Shown piece by piece: positions 8,047-16,015 of a stretch of 55,538 nt of DNA. The DNA is from Candidatus Omnitrophota bacterium (GTDB lineage Bacteria; Omnitrophota; Gorgyraeia; 2-01-FULL-45-10): contig JAQUSB010000010.1 in assembly GCA_028715345.1 (NCBI GenBank), positions 1-55,538 of the forward strand, written 5' to 3'. The translations under genes were made by a program, and so were the position numbers. Position 1 is the stretch's first letter. Each line of letters opens with the position of its first letter. Below the pieces are notes generated by a model that worked only from the letters and a program-made list of their open reading frames with translations, was not told where the DNA came from and made no database searches.

Positions 8047-9118
8047 TATAGGCGGCATAGCGAATTACATCCTGAGCCTTTCGGAGGCCCTTGCGGCCAA
8101 AGGCGTGGGTGTAGTCGTGGCATCGGGCGGCGGTAATCTCGAAGGGGAATTCCGGCTGCGCAAGATCCCGCATATGCGCCTTAACATAAAGACGAAATTC
8201 GAATTCGGCCCGAAAGTTATTTTATCTGCCTTTCGCCTGGCAAATATAGTGCGCAGAGAGAGGATAGATATTATCCACGCTCACACGAGAGTTTCCCAGG
8301 TCGCAGGTTTACTGGCATCGCTCCTTACGGGTGTACCGTATGTTACGACATGCCACGGTTATTTTAAAGTAAGGTCAAGGAAGATGATCGATACCTGGGG
8401 ATGCCGGGTGATAGCTATAAGCGATGCTGTCAGGCGCCATTTGAAAGAAGACCTCGGAGTGGACGACGGCAGGATCCGCCTTATATACAGCGGCGTAGAC
8501 CAGTATAAATTCACCCGCAAATATTCCGACGAAGATAAAGCCGATATAATGAGAGAGCTGGGCCTGAAAGATGCGCCTGTTGTAGGGACCATAGGCAGGC
8601 TGTCACAGGTAAAAGGGCAAAGATACCTGGTCCAGGCAATGCCCGATATCATAGCGGGGACAGGCGGAGCGCAATGCCTCATCGTAGGCGACGGCCCGGA
8701 GAAGCTTGCCCTGGAAAACCTGGCCAAGGCCCTTAGCATCAGAGATTCGGTCTATTTCGCGCCGTCCTATGTCGATACTCCGAAGCTTTTGGCGATAATG
8801 GACGTATTTGTATTTCCGTCGGTGAAAGAAGGGCTGGGGATAGCTCTTTTGGAAGCGATGGCCGCAGGCAAGGCCTGCGTCGCGTCGGACATCGGCGGTA
8901 TCAGCGACATCATAGAAGACCCTTCCTACGGCACACTGGTCCCGGTAGGCGATATCAAAGCTATCGCCGGTTCCGTGACCGCTCTTATCGGCGACAAGCG
9001 TTTATTGCGGGATATGGGAAATAATGCCAGGAGGCTTGCAGCCGAAAAATTTTCGCTTGACGCCATGCGAGATAATGTCATAGAGTTATATAAAGGAGTG
9101 CTTGATGAGAAAAAATAA
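8015..9118 (+). CDS. GT4 family glycosyltransferase
   Basis: A 367-residue GT-B enzyme with VTTHINIGGIANYILSLSEA at the N-terminus, HAHTRVSQVAGLL, TCHGYF, IYSGVD, IGRLSQVKGQRYLV and the C-terminal GT4 motif FVFPSVKEGLGIALLEAMA (EX7E pattern). It is related to the GT4 half of the preceding fusion gene and probably arose by duplication. The TTG start at 8015 follows AGAGGTG and overlaps the preceding gene by 32 bases; no ATG in the frame is better placed. The acceptor is probably core LPS, because it is embedded among heptosyltransferase genes. The specific sugar cannot be read from the sequence. Confidence 0.88.
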   Translation: MKILQVTTHINIGGIANYILSLSEALAAKGVGVVVASGGGNLEGEFRLRKIPHMRLNIKTKFEFGPKVILSAFRLANIVRRERIDIIHAHTRVSQVAGLLASLLTGVPYVTTCHGYFKVRSRKMIDTWGCRVIAISDAVRRHLKEDLGVDDGRIRLIYSGVDQYKFTRKYSDEDKADIMRELGLKDAPVVGTIGRLSQVKGQRYLVQAMPDIIAGTGGAQCLIVGDGPEKLALENLAKALSIRDSVYFAPSYVDTPKLLAIMDVFVFPSVKEGLGIALLEAMAAGKACVASDIGGISDIIEDPSYGTLVPVGDIKAIAGSVTALIGDKRLLRDMGNNARRLAAEKFSLDAMRDNVIELYKGVLDEKK

Positions 9119-9890
9119 GTTCCGGTTTATCGTAGGTTTTGTCGTTCTTGCCGCGGCGGGCGCCTGCGTATGGCTCTTTGTCCAGACCGCTTATATAGTG
9201 CCGGTTCTCATGTACCACTCGATAGATCACAATGATAAGATCACAAAGCTGTCGGTGTCTCCCGAGTCTTTCGCGCGGCAGATGGAATTTTTGCATAAAC
9301 ATCACTACAATGTTATTCCTCTCGAGAAGGCCGCTCCTTATATAGCGAAAAAAGAGAGGCCGCCGCTCAAGACCATAGCCATAACGTTCGACGACGGGTT
9401 TGAAAATAATTATACGGAAGCTTATCCTGTCCTTAAAAAATACAATATCCCGGCGACTATTTTTGTCATCATAGAAAAGATCGGAAGCCCGGGTTTTTTA
9501 AATTGGGCCCAGATAAAGGAGATGTCGGATTCCGGCATTATTACCATAGGCAGCCACACAAAGACCCATTTCTGGCTTCTTGAGTCCAAAGACAGTTTCC
9601 TTAAGAGCGAGGTGGCCGATTCCAAGGATATCATAGAGGGAAAGATCGGTAAAAAGGTTAACGTTTTCTGTTATCCCATGGGTTCGTTCGATAGCAGGTC
9701 TAAAAAGGCCGTCGAAGACGCCGGGTATGTTTGCGCCGTCGCTACGAGCCCGCTCAAAGCGAACCCCGAAGACGTATTTACCATAAGGCGCGCCAAGATA
9801 TCCCGCTCGTCCGATAATCTGCTCGTCTTCTGGGGCGAGATATCGAGGCTTTATACCTGGTTCAAGAGACAGGGGACCGAGACCGAATGA
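9105..9890 (+). CDS. Polysaccharide deacetylase (NodB/CE4) with membrane anchor
   Basis: A 261-residue membrane-anchored carbohydrate deacetylase. An N-terminal hydrophobic segment (about residues 8-28) is followed by VLMYHSI and the NodB motifs: TFDDG near residue 95 (catalytic base and metal ligand Asp pair), SHTKTH near 149 (two metal His) and CYPMGSFD (about 184). The active domain would be periplasmic. I chose ATG 9105 because AAGGAG lies six bases upstream; an in-frame TTG sits at 9102. The start overlaps the end of the GT4 gene by 14 bases, and the end overlaps the next GT9 gene (ATGA). It probably removes N-acetyl groups from an LPS core or O-chain sugar, though a peptidoglycan target is also possible. 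Confidence 0.88.
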   Translation: MRKNKFRFIVGFVVLAAAGACVWLFVQTAYIVPVLMYHSIDHNDKITKLSVSPESFARQMEFLHKHHYNVIPLEKAAPYIAKKERPPLKTIAITFDDGFENNYTEAYPVLKKYNIPATIFVIIEKIGSPGFLNWAQIKEMSDSGIITIGSHTKTHFWLLESKDSFLKSEVADSKDIIEGKIGKKVNVFCYPMGSFDSRSKKAVEDAGYVCAVATSPLKANPEDVFTIRRAKISRSSDNLLVFWGEISRLYTWFKRQGTETE

Positions 9891-10915
9891 GGCGCATCCT
9901 GATAGTGAATGTGAACTGGATAGGCGACACGTTATTTTCGACGCCGTTCATACGGACGGTGCGCGAAGCGTATCCCGACAGCTATATCGCCTGCCTCATA
10001 CACCCCAGGTGTAAAGAGATGCTGGAGGCAAACCCCCGGCTCGACGAGCTGATAATCTACGACGAGGAAGGCGCGCATAAGAGTTTATCGGGCAAATTGA
10101 GGCTCATCTTATCTTTACGCAAAAGAAGATTCGGTACAGCGTTCCTGCTCCACAGGTCTTTTACCAAGGCCCTGATCGTATTCCTGGCCGGAATAAAGGA
10201 ACGGATAGGTTACCCGACGAAGAAAAGGGGTATGCTGCTCACTAAAACGGTAGATTCGCCGGCGGAAGAACTTCATAAAGTGGAATATTTCCTTAATATA
10301 GCCGTTTCGGCGGGGCTTGTGCCGTCGAGCCGCTCCTATGAATTTTTCATAAGCGATGCGAATAGAGATTTCATCAAAGAGCTTTTACGCGCGCAGGGCA
10401 TATCTGACAACGACACGGTGGTCGTCCTGTGCCCGGGAGGCAACTGGGACCCGAAACGCTGGCCGAAAGAATATTTCGCGAAACTGGCCGATGCCCTGGC
10501 GGAAAGATGCGGCGCGAAGATCGTGATATCCGGCGCGAAAAAAGATATTACATTAGCGGAAGATATAAAGGCCATAATGAAAACAAAGCCCGAAATTACC
10601 GCAGGCAAGACCACGCTTAAACAATTGGGGGCGCTCTTTGCCCGCGCCGACCTGGTCGTGGCGAACGACACTGGCCCCATGCACCTGGCCGTGGCGATGA
10701 AGGCCAAGACGATAGCGCTCTTCGGGCCGACTTCTCCGCAGCTTACCGGCCCTTACGGTGAAGGCAGATACAAAGTGATATTTAAGAATGACACGTGCGA
10801 TGTGCCGTGTTACGATTTTACATGCATGGACAACAGGTGCATGTCCGCCATAAAAGTCGAGGATGTCCTGAAAGAATCTCTCAGCATGCTGGGCGAGGGG
10901 GCTAAATGCAGGTAG
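9887..10915 (+). CDS. GT9 heptosyltransferase (WaaF/RfaF-like)
   Basis: A 342-residue ADP-heptose:LPS heptosyltransferase-type enzyme. Visible features are the N-terminal VNVNWIGDTLFSTPFIR, the mid-domain CPGGNWDPKRWPKEYFA (WaaF-like) and the donor-site VVANDTGPMHLAVAMKAKTI followed by LFGPTSP. A C-terminal Cys cluster CDVPC-x4-CM-x3-RCM is shared with the neighbouring GT9 genes. The ATG overlaps the deacetylase stop (ATGA). Of the four GT9 domains in this operon it is the most like heptosyltransferase II, but the order of heptose addition cannot be deduced from sequence alone. Confidence 0.9.
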   Translation: MRRILIVNVNWIGDTLFSTPFIRTVREAYPDSYIACLIHPRCKEMLEANPRLDELIIYDEEGAHKSLSGKLRLILSLRKRRFGTAFLLHRSFTKALIVFLAGIKERIGYPTKKRGMLLTKTVDSPAEELHKVEYFLNIAVSAGLVPSSRSYEFFISDANRDFIKELLRAQGISDNDTVVVLCPGGNWDPKRWPKEYFAKLADALAERCGAKIVISGAKKDITLAEDIKAIMKTKPEITAGKTTLKQLGALFARADLVVANDTGPMHLAVAMKAKTIALFGPTSPQLTGPYGEGRYKVIFKNDTCDVPCYDFTCMDNRCMSAIKVEDVLKESLSMLGEGAKCR

Positions 10916-11883
10916 ATAAAACGCAAGTCAACCGTATCCTGGTGATAACGCTTAGCAACATCGGGGATATCATACTTACGACGCCTGTTATAAGGACCCT
11001 TGCCACGGAATTTCCCGGCGTTAGGATAGACGTTATGGTAGGGCCCCAGGGGCGGGGTATATTCGAAAAAGACCCGAGTATCTTCAAGGTCATAATTTAC
11101 GATAAACACATTCCTATAAGCGAGAAGAGGCGTCTCCAGATAAAGCTGAAGAAGTTGCATTACGATCTCGTAGTGGATATAAGGAATACGGTGTTCCCGA
11201 TGTTGATCGCCCCCAAATACAGGACCTCGACCATACAAAGATTTCCGCGTTCCGTCATACATAGTAAGGCGCGGCATCTGCACCGCCTTAAGTCCCTGGG
11301 GATCGAAGGCACCGAGAGCCTGGCGTATATCCACATCACGAAAGAGGACGAGGAGTATGTCGACACTCTCATAAAAGAACGCGGCATCACCGACCCGATA
11401 GTCGTGGTGAATGCCGGATCGAAAAGCCACCTGAAGAGGTGGGCTGCGGACGGTTTTGCCGAGATATCGGACAGGCTCATATCGGATTGCAAGGCGAGCG
11501 TCGTATTGGTGGGATTGATGGAGGACGAGGCGATAGTGAAAGAAGTGGCCTCAAAAATGAAACAGAGGCCGCACATCCTGGTCGGTAAAACTAATATCAG
11601 GCAGCTGGCGGCGCTTTTAAAACGTTCCAGGCTCCTCGTGACCAACGACAGCGCGCCTCTCCATTTAGGATGCGCGGTGGGGGTGAAAGTGGTGGCGTTA
11701 TTCGGCCCGACCGACGCACGCAAATACGGCCCGACCGGGGAATTCGACGTCGTGATAAGCGAGAAACTTTCCTGCGCGCCGTGCGAAAAAGCGGAATGCG
11801 TCCGGAACTACGAATGCATGAAACTGATAACACCCGACGCGGTCTTCGATGCCGCTAAAATGATAATAGACGGATATGAATAA
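10906..11883 (+). CDS. GT9 heptosyltransferase family protein
   Basis: A 325-residue GT9 enzyme: ILVITLSNIGDIILTTPVIR at the N-terminus, VVVNAGSKSHLKRWAADGF in the middle, LLVTNDSAPLHLGCAVGVKV then LFGPTDARKYGP near the donor site, and a Cys cluster CAPC-x4-C-x5-CM at the end. The ATG overlaps the preceding gene by ten bases and the end overlaps the next GT9 gene by eight. It clearly resembles its neighbours at 9887 and 11876, so the three look like a duplicated set that diverged for successive core-sugar additions. The substrate is probably an ADP-heptose or a related sugar nucleotide. Confidence 0.9.
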   Translation: MQVDKTQVNRILVITLSNIGDIILTTPVIRTLATEFPGVRIDVMVGPQGRGIFEKDPSIFKVIIYDKHIPISEKRRLQIKLKKLHYDLVVDIRNTVFPMLIAPKYRTSTIQRFPRSVIHSKARHLHRLKSLGIEGTESLAYIHITKEDEEYVDTLIKERGITDPIVVVNAGSKSHLKRWAADGFAEISDRLISDCKASVVLVGLMEDEAIVKEVASKMKQRPHILVGKTNIRQLAALLKRSRLLVTNDSAPLHLGCAVGVKVVALFGPTDARKYGPTGEFDVVISEKLSCAPCEKAECVRNYECMKLITPDAVFDAAKMIIDGYE

Positions 11884-12940
11884 AAACGCTGTGCAGAAGA
11901 ACGGGAACCATAAAGGCAAAAGAGTCCTGATAGTCAGGCTCGACAGGATAGGCGACGTGCTCTTGTCGACGCCCGTCATAAAAGCGGTGCGCGAGGTCTG
12001 CCCGGACGGCTACATAGCTTTCATGGCAAGGCGGCACGCTTATGACATATTGGCCGGAAACCCGTATCTCGACGAGATAATAATATACGAGAAGGAGGGG
12101 CGCGATAAAGGTTTGTTGAAGAACATTAAATTCATAAGGTCGTTGCGGCGTAAAAGATTCGACATCGCGCTGGTCCTCCATCCCACGAAAAGGACGCACC
12201 TTCTTATGGCACTGGCCGGGATCCCGGAAACCGTCGGGTACAATAAAAAGTGGGGCTTCTTACTGACGACGCGTATCCCTCACACTAAACAGTACGGCCT
12301 GAAGCACGAAATAGATTATGTCCTCGATATATTGCGCTACACGGGCCTTGAACCTAAAGACAGAACTCTCTATATGCCCGTAAACAGCGTATCCGAGCGC
12401 AACGTGGACAGTATATTCGAAGAGAACGGTATAAAGAAGGGCGACCTATGTATCGCGATAAATCCCGGCGCGAGCTGCGTCTCAAAGAGATGGGGCGTGG
12501 AAAAATTTGCGAAGGCGGCCGCGGCCCTTGCGGAAAAGTACAAAGCAAAGGTGATCATTACAGCCGGCGCGGACGATAAGAAGCTGGGCGACAAAATCTC
12601 GTCGCTATTGCACGATAATTGTTTAAATCTCTCCGGCAGGACGAGCGTCGCCGATGTCGCGAGCGTTTTGCGCAGGGTGAAGCTATTCGTATCGAACGAT
12701 TCCGGGCCCGTTCATATAGCGTGCGCCGTCGGAACGCCGGTGATAGCGATATTCGGCCGGAGCGACCGCGGCCTTTCTCCCGGAAGATGGGGGCCGGTCG
12801 GTAACCGGGATATAATCCTGCATAAAGATGTGGGCTGCGTCGAATGCCTGGCGCACAATTGCCGGAAGGGCTTCAAGTGCCTAGAGGCGGTAACTGTCGC
12901 CGAGGTCCTGCAGGCGGCAGACAAAATTCTGGGCAGGTGA
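11876..12940 (+). CDS. GT9 heptosyltransferase family protein
   Basis: A 354-residue GT9 enzyme and the last gene of the core-LPS operon. It carries VLIVRLDRIGDVLLSTPVIK at the N-terminus, INPGASCVSKRWGVEKFA in the middle, LFVSNDSGPVHIACAVGTPV, then IFGRSDRGLSPGRWGP (differing from the FGPT form in its neighbours), and the terminal Cys cluster CVEC-x4-C-x5-C. A Lys-rich N-terminal extension of about 15 residues precedes the fold. The TGA stop overlaps the left arm of structured repeat copy B, whose first two bases are the GA of this stop codon. Confidence 0.9.
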   Translation: MNKNAVQKNGNHKGKRVLIVRLDRIGDVLLSTPVIKAVREVCPDGYIAFMARRHAYDILAGNPYLDEIIIYEKEGRDKGLLKNIKFIRSLRRKRFDIALVLHPTKRTHLLMALAGIPETVGYNKKWGFLLTTRIPHTKQYGLKHEIDYVLDILRYTGLEPKDRTLYMPVNSVSERNVDSIFEENGIKKGDLCIAINPGASCVSKRWGVEKFAKAAAALAEKYKAKVIITAGADDKKLGDKISSLLHDNCLNLSGRTSVADVASVLRRVKLFVSNDSGPVHIACAVGTPVIAIFGRSDRGLSPGRWGPVGNRDIILHKDVGCVECLAHNCRKGFKCLEAVTVAEVLQAADKILGR

Positions 12941-13112
12941 AATTTTCGCTGCGGCGTTTGGATGCGCTGTGTCGAGTGGTTCGCAAGGACGTGCGATTTT
13001 TAACCATGTAAAAATTGCACTCCGTAAAATTGCCCGGACCCTGCCGGGCAATTTTAAGGCCTTGCTCACCACTGCGCCACATCGCATACCTGTGGCGGGA
13101 AGCGAAAATTTC
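12939..13112 (+). repeat. Structured dispersed repeat, copy B (complete)
   Basis: This is a complete copy. The outer stem pairs 12939-12950 (GAAATTTTCGCT) with 13101-13112, 12 bp perfect. A middle stem pairs 12962-12971 with 13078-13087 (one C-T mismatch) and GTGGT..GCAAGG (12976-12988) with CCTTGC..ACCAC (13060-13072). Inside lie hairpin 1 (12991-13020; one G-T pair) and hairpin 2 (13026-13037 with 13044-13055, loop ACCCTG). Relative to copy C, the outer stem differs at two base pairs and the middle stem at one, each changed on both sides. It occupies the left half of the 343-base gap 12941-13283. The rest of the gap holds a duplicated arm (GGGAAGCGAAAATTT at 13097 and 13155), a small GAAA-loop hairpin (13131-13142) and a terminator. 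Confidence 0.88.
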
Positions 13113-13193
13113 GCGGCCCGTGAGGCACAATCCCGAAAGGGAATTCCTTGCAGTGGGAAGCGAAAATTTACAACGGAGAGGATTATAGACAAC

Positions 13194-13222
13194 AAAAAAG
13201 ACCTCAAATTCGGGGTCTTTTT
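13194..13222. terminator. Intrinsic terminator (probably bidirectional)
   Basis: AAAAAGACC at 13195-13203 pairs with GGTCTTTTT at 13214-13222 around a 10-base loop. The A-tract on one side and the T-tract on the other allow termination in both directions. It ends the core-LPS operon after repeat copy B. Confidence 0.75.
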
Positions 13223-13283
13223 CGGAGGTGATAGGCCTCAATGGCTTTCGCTATCATTTCCCTCTCGTTGTTCTATATAAAGT

Positions 13284-13463
13284 ATGCCACATAATCCTGA
13301 AAAAGGCAATAGCGGAAGGCCGTTTTTATTTATCAAACGTTTAACAAAAATTCTCTTGTGGGGATTATTGTTATTCATAGTAATTTCAACCGTAAGAGAA
13401 ATGCGCGGCAGTTCGGGCGGCTCTAAAGGTTTGCCGAATACTGCGCTCGGAGAACTAAAATGA
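13284..13463 (+). CDS. Small unrecognised membrane protein, coupled to the YchF-like gene
   Basis: A 59-residue ORF. A charged N-terminus (MPHNPEKGNSGRP) is followed by a hydrophobic helix at about residues 23-36 (ILLWGLLLFIVIST) and a Gly/Ser-rich tail. Its TGA overlaps the ATG of the YchF-like gene (ATGA), the same coupling seen between established genes here, which supports its being real. There is no ribosome site. A TATATA box at 13274-13279 lies right before the ATG, so the message may be leaderless, but I see no good -35. Function unknown. Confidence 0.5.
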   Translation: MPHNPEKGNSGRPFLFIKRLTKILLWGLLLFIVISTVREMRGSSGGSKGLPNTALGELK

Positions 13464-14533
13464 AGATAGGTCTGATAGGATTACCTCAGGTAGGGAAGAA
13501 GACACTTTTTGAATTGCTTACCGATCACAAGCCCTCGGAAAAAGAACTTGTTTCAGGAAAACCCATTAAGGGGATAGCCGAAATAAAGGACCCGCGTTTC
13601 GATAAATTGGTTTCGGCGTATAAGCCGAAAAAAGAGGTCCGCGCCAGGATCGACATCGAGACGCTGCCGAAGGTGGAGAAGGATACGATAGCTAAAGGCG
13701 AGATCTTTGCCGACATAAATGAGCTCGACGCCGTATGCCACGTCGTGAGGGTATTCAAAGACGATTCTGTTTATCATGTCGACGGTTCGGTAGACGCCAA
13801 GCGCGACATCGATTTCGTGAATTCGGAACTCATACTTCACGACCTCATCTTTATCGAGAAGAGGATGGAGCGGCTCGATCAGAAGATAAAGGTAACGAAA
13901 GACGACGCGTCTATAAAAGAGCGGGAAGTCCTCCTTAAACTTAAGGCCCACCTCGACAAGACCCTGCCGCTCAGGCTTCTCGACCTGAATGCGGACGAAA
14001 AGAAGTTCATAACGAGCTACCCGTTCGTGACTTTAAAAGACATGATAGTGGTCCTGAATGTTTCCGAGGATAGCCTTAAGGATCAGGGATTATTGAATCA
14101 GCTGAAGTCGGAATTGGCGCCGCTGAAGATAGACGCGATGCAGGTGTCGGCTAAGGTCGAGGCCGAGGTCGCGGGCCTTGGATCCGACGAAGAGAAGAAG
14201 GAGTTCCTGGCCGCCCTGGGCATAGAGGAACCGGCCATCAATCTCCTGACCCGGGTTTGCATAAAGGCGCTTAGCCTCATATCCTTCTTTACCGTTGGCG
14301 AGGACGAAGTGCGCCAATGGCTTGTCAGGAAAGGGTCGAGCGCGCCCGAAGCGGCCGGCGTGATACATTCGGACTTGCAGAAAGGCTTTATCAGGGCGGA
14401 GACGATGAAATACGCCGATCTCATCGCGCTGGGCGGGGAAGATAGGGTGAAAGAGGCCGGTAAATTTTATCTGAAAGGCAAAGATTATATAGTCGAAGAC
14501 GGGGACATTTTAAATATCCGTTTCAATGTATAA
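13460..14533 (+). CDS. YchF/OLA1-family protein with degenerate nucleotide-binding motifs
   Basis: A 357-residue protein homologous over its whole length to the ribosome-associated ATPase YchF. The C-terminal TGS/DUF933 domain is well kept: FFTVGEDEVRQWLVRKG, then APEAAGVIHSDLQKGFIRAE, and EAGKFYLKGKDYIVEDGD near the end. The family's LNVSEDS (NxxE-type) element is near residue 199. However, the P-loop reads GLPQVGKKT, with Lys in place of the Ser that binds Mg. The switch I segment (NFPFCTIEPN in E. coli) is absent, and the DxAG region is replaced by DIETLPK. It may bind nucleotide poorly or not at all and keep only a ribosome or protein interaction. It is coupled to the small upstream ORF. 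Confidence 0.8.
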   Translation: MKIGLIGLPQVGKKTLFELLTDHKPSEKELVSGKPIKGIAEIKDPRFDKLVSAYKPKKEVRARIDIETLPKVEKDTIAKGEIFADINELDAVCHVVRVFKDDSVYHVDGSVDAKRDIDFVNSELILHDLIFIEKRMERLDQKIKVTKDDASIKEREVLLKLKAHLDKTLPLRLLDLNADEKKFITSYPFVTLKDMIVVLNVSEDSLKDQGLLNQLKSELAPLKIDAMQVSAKVEAEVAGLGSDEEKKEFLAALGIEEPAINLLTRVCIKALSLISFFTVGEDEVRQWLVRKGSSAPEAAGVIHSDLQKGFIRAETMKYADLIALGGEDRVKEAGKFYLKGKDYIVEDGDILNIRFNV

Positions 14534-14556
14534 CTATAAGTGTGTGGGGGTGCGTT

Positions 14557-15021
14557 ATGCTGCCTAAGGACCTGACTGACCTGCTCGAAAAAAGGGAATT
14601 CATAAGTGTCGCGACGTGCGATTTTAAAGGGAGGCCGAACGCGGCGCCTAAATTTGTCCTTAAAGTAGAAGGCAACACCATATATCTTGTCGATTACACG
14701 ATAGGGATGACGTGGAAGAACCTCAAGGCCAACCCCAGGATATCTATGTCGCTTACGGATACGAGGACGCTGAAAGGCTACCAGCTTAACGGTTCCGTAA
14801 AGATAATGTCGAGAGGCAAGGTTTTTGATAAGCTGCGCCAGGAGATGACCGCCAAAGAGATACGCCTTACCACGCAGCACATCATAGATGAAGTCCGGGG
14901 ACAGCCTGCCCACGAGACGTTTGAGATACTGATAAGCGAGAAATTCGTCATATTTGCCGTGAAGATAGAAGAGGTCATCGAAATAGATATCCACGGCGAA
15001 CTCAAGAGGAACAAAAAATAG
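14557..15021 (+). CDS. Pyridoxamine 5'-phosphate oxidase-like FMN-binding protein
   Basis: A 154-residue split-barrel flavin-binding protein. It opens LPKDLTDLLEKREFISVAT, then GRPNAAPKFVLKVEGNTIYL, a typical PNPOx-like N-terminal strand pattern, and continues DYTIGMTWKNLKANPRISMS and a central GYQLNGSVKI strand. Length agrees with small bacterial PNPOx-like proteins, whose substrates vary; true PLP synthesis is unlikely at this length. I chose ATG 14557 because GGGGGTG lies a few bases upstream; an in-frame GTG at 14542 would add five residues. It stands 23 bases after the YchF-like gene and is probably co-transcribed. Confidence 0.75.
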   Translation: MLPKDLTDLLEKREFISVATCDFKGRPNAAPKFVLKVEGNTIYLVDYTIGMTWKNLKANPRISMSLTDTRTLKGYQLNGSVKIMSRGKVFDKLRQEMTAKEIRLTTQHIIDEVRGQPAHETFEILISEKFVIFAVKIEEVIEIDIHGELKRNKK

Positions 15022-15072
15022 TAGCTTATCCGGCCTTGTTCGTGTTAAAATATGCGCTTCGAAGGGAAAAGT

Positions 15073-16011
15073 ATGAAGAGAAAAAGAGTCGACCTGGTAA
15101 ATATAAAGACGATCCCGCTCAATGCGCGGAAATGCAAGGTAACGATACAACATTTCGCGAAAACCGGCAATAAAGGGGATTCGTTCAAAGATTTTTATGC
15201 TTCGCTCCCGGACGTCCTGGCCAGCCAGAACCTGCGCGCGCTCGTCGATAAGATAGTCGGCGCTTATCGCGCCAAGAAGATGGTTATCCTTATGATGGGC
15301 GCCCACGTGATAAAGTGCGGGCTCTCGCCGCTTGTCATAGACCTGATGAAACGCGGCGTGATCAAAGCGGTCGCGCTGAACGGCGCGGGTATAATCCACG
15401 ATACGGAGATAGCGATGATAGGCAGGACGAGCGAAGACGTCGGAGAGGGCATAGTCGACGGATCGTTCGGCATGGCCAAAGAGACGGCATCATTCATAAA
15501 CGGCGCGATAAACGAAGGGTTCCAGAAGGGCATCGGCATAGGCGAGGCGCTCGGCGCCAAGATAGCGAAGACGAAGAAACCGCACAGGGGCCTGAGCATC
15601 CTTGCCAGCGGGTACGAGCTGGGGGTGCCGGTCACAGTCCACGTCGCGATAGGAACGGACATCATCCACCAGCATCCTTCGGCCAACGGGGAAGCGATAG
15701 GCGAAAGTTCGCTTCTGGACTTCAGGAATTTCATATACAGCGTAGGTTCGCTCGAGGGAGGGGTCGCGATAAATTTCGGTTCGGCCGTTATATTGCCCGA
15801 AGTGTTCCTTAAAGCCGTTACGGTCGCGAGAAATCTCGGATCCAACCTGAAAGTTTTCACGACGGCAAATTTTGACATGATAAGCCAGTACAGGCCTTAC
15901 CAGAATATACTTTCGAGGCCCACATCTTCCGGCGGGAAAGGCTATAATATGATCGGCCATCACGAAATAATGTTTCCCCTGCTTTACAGGGCGATAATAG
16001 AGAAGATATAA
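15073..16011 (+). CDS. Deoxyhypusine-synthase-like protein of unknown role
   Basis: A 312-residue protein with a Rossmann-like pattern: MVILMMGAHVIKCGLSPLVI, then VIKAVALNGAGIIHDTEIAM and GRTSEDVGEGIVDGSFGMA, followed by AIGTDIIHQHPSANGEA, SLEGGVAINFGSAV and FTTANFDMISQYRP. The order (Gly-rich strand, NGAG with an acidic residue, GG strand, TAxFD near the end) resembles deoxyhypusine synthase, but I cannot find the catalytic Lys block of that enzyme and bacteria lack its eIF5A substrate. The assignment is by fold resemblance only. ATG 15073 has GAAGGG upstream; ATG 15052 has no ribosome site. It is five bases ahead of the heptose kinase gene, so a role in sugar metabolism is possible. Confidence 0.55.
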   Translation: MKRKRVDLVNIKTIPLNARKCKVTIQHFAKTGNKGDSFKDFYASLPDVLASQNLRALVDKIVGAYRAKKMVILMMGAHVIKCGLSPLVIDLMKRGVIKAVALNGAGIIHDTEIAMIGRTSEDVGEGIVDGSFGMAKETASFINGAINEGFQKGIGIGEALGAKIAKTKKPHRGLSILASGYELGVPVTVHVAIGTDIIHQHPSANGEAIGESSLLDFRNFIYSVGSLEGGVAINFGSAVILPEVFLKAVTVARNLGSNLKVFTTANFDMISQYRPYQNILSRPTSSGGKGYNMIGHHEIMFPLLYRAIIEKI

Positions 16012-16015
16012 AACT

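Noticed and set aside
12969-13280. ORFs within repeat copy B and its flanks (both strands)
   Set aside because: They run through hairpin arms and similar ORFs appear in copy C, so the open frames follow from the repeat sequence. No ribosome site or domain is visible.
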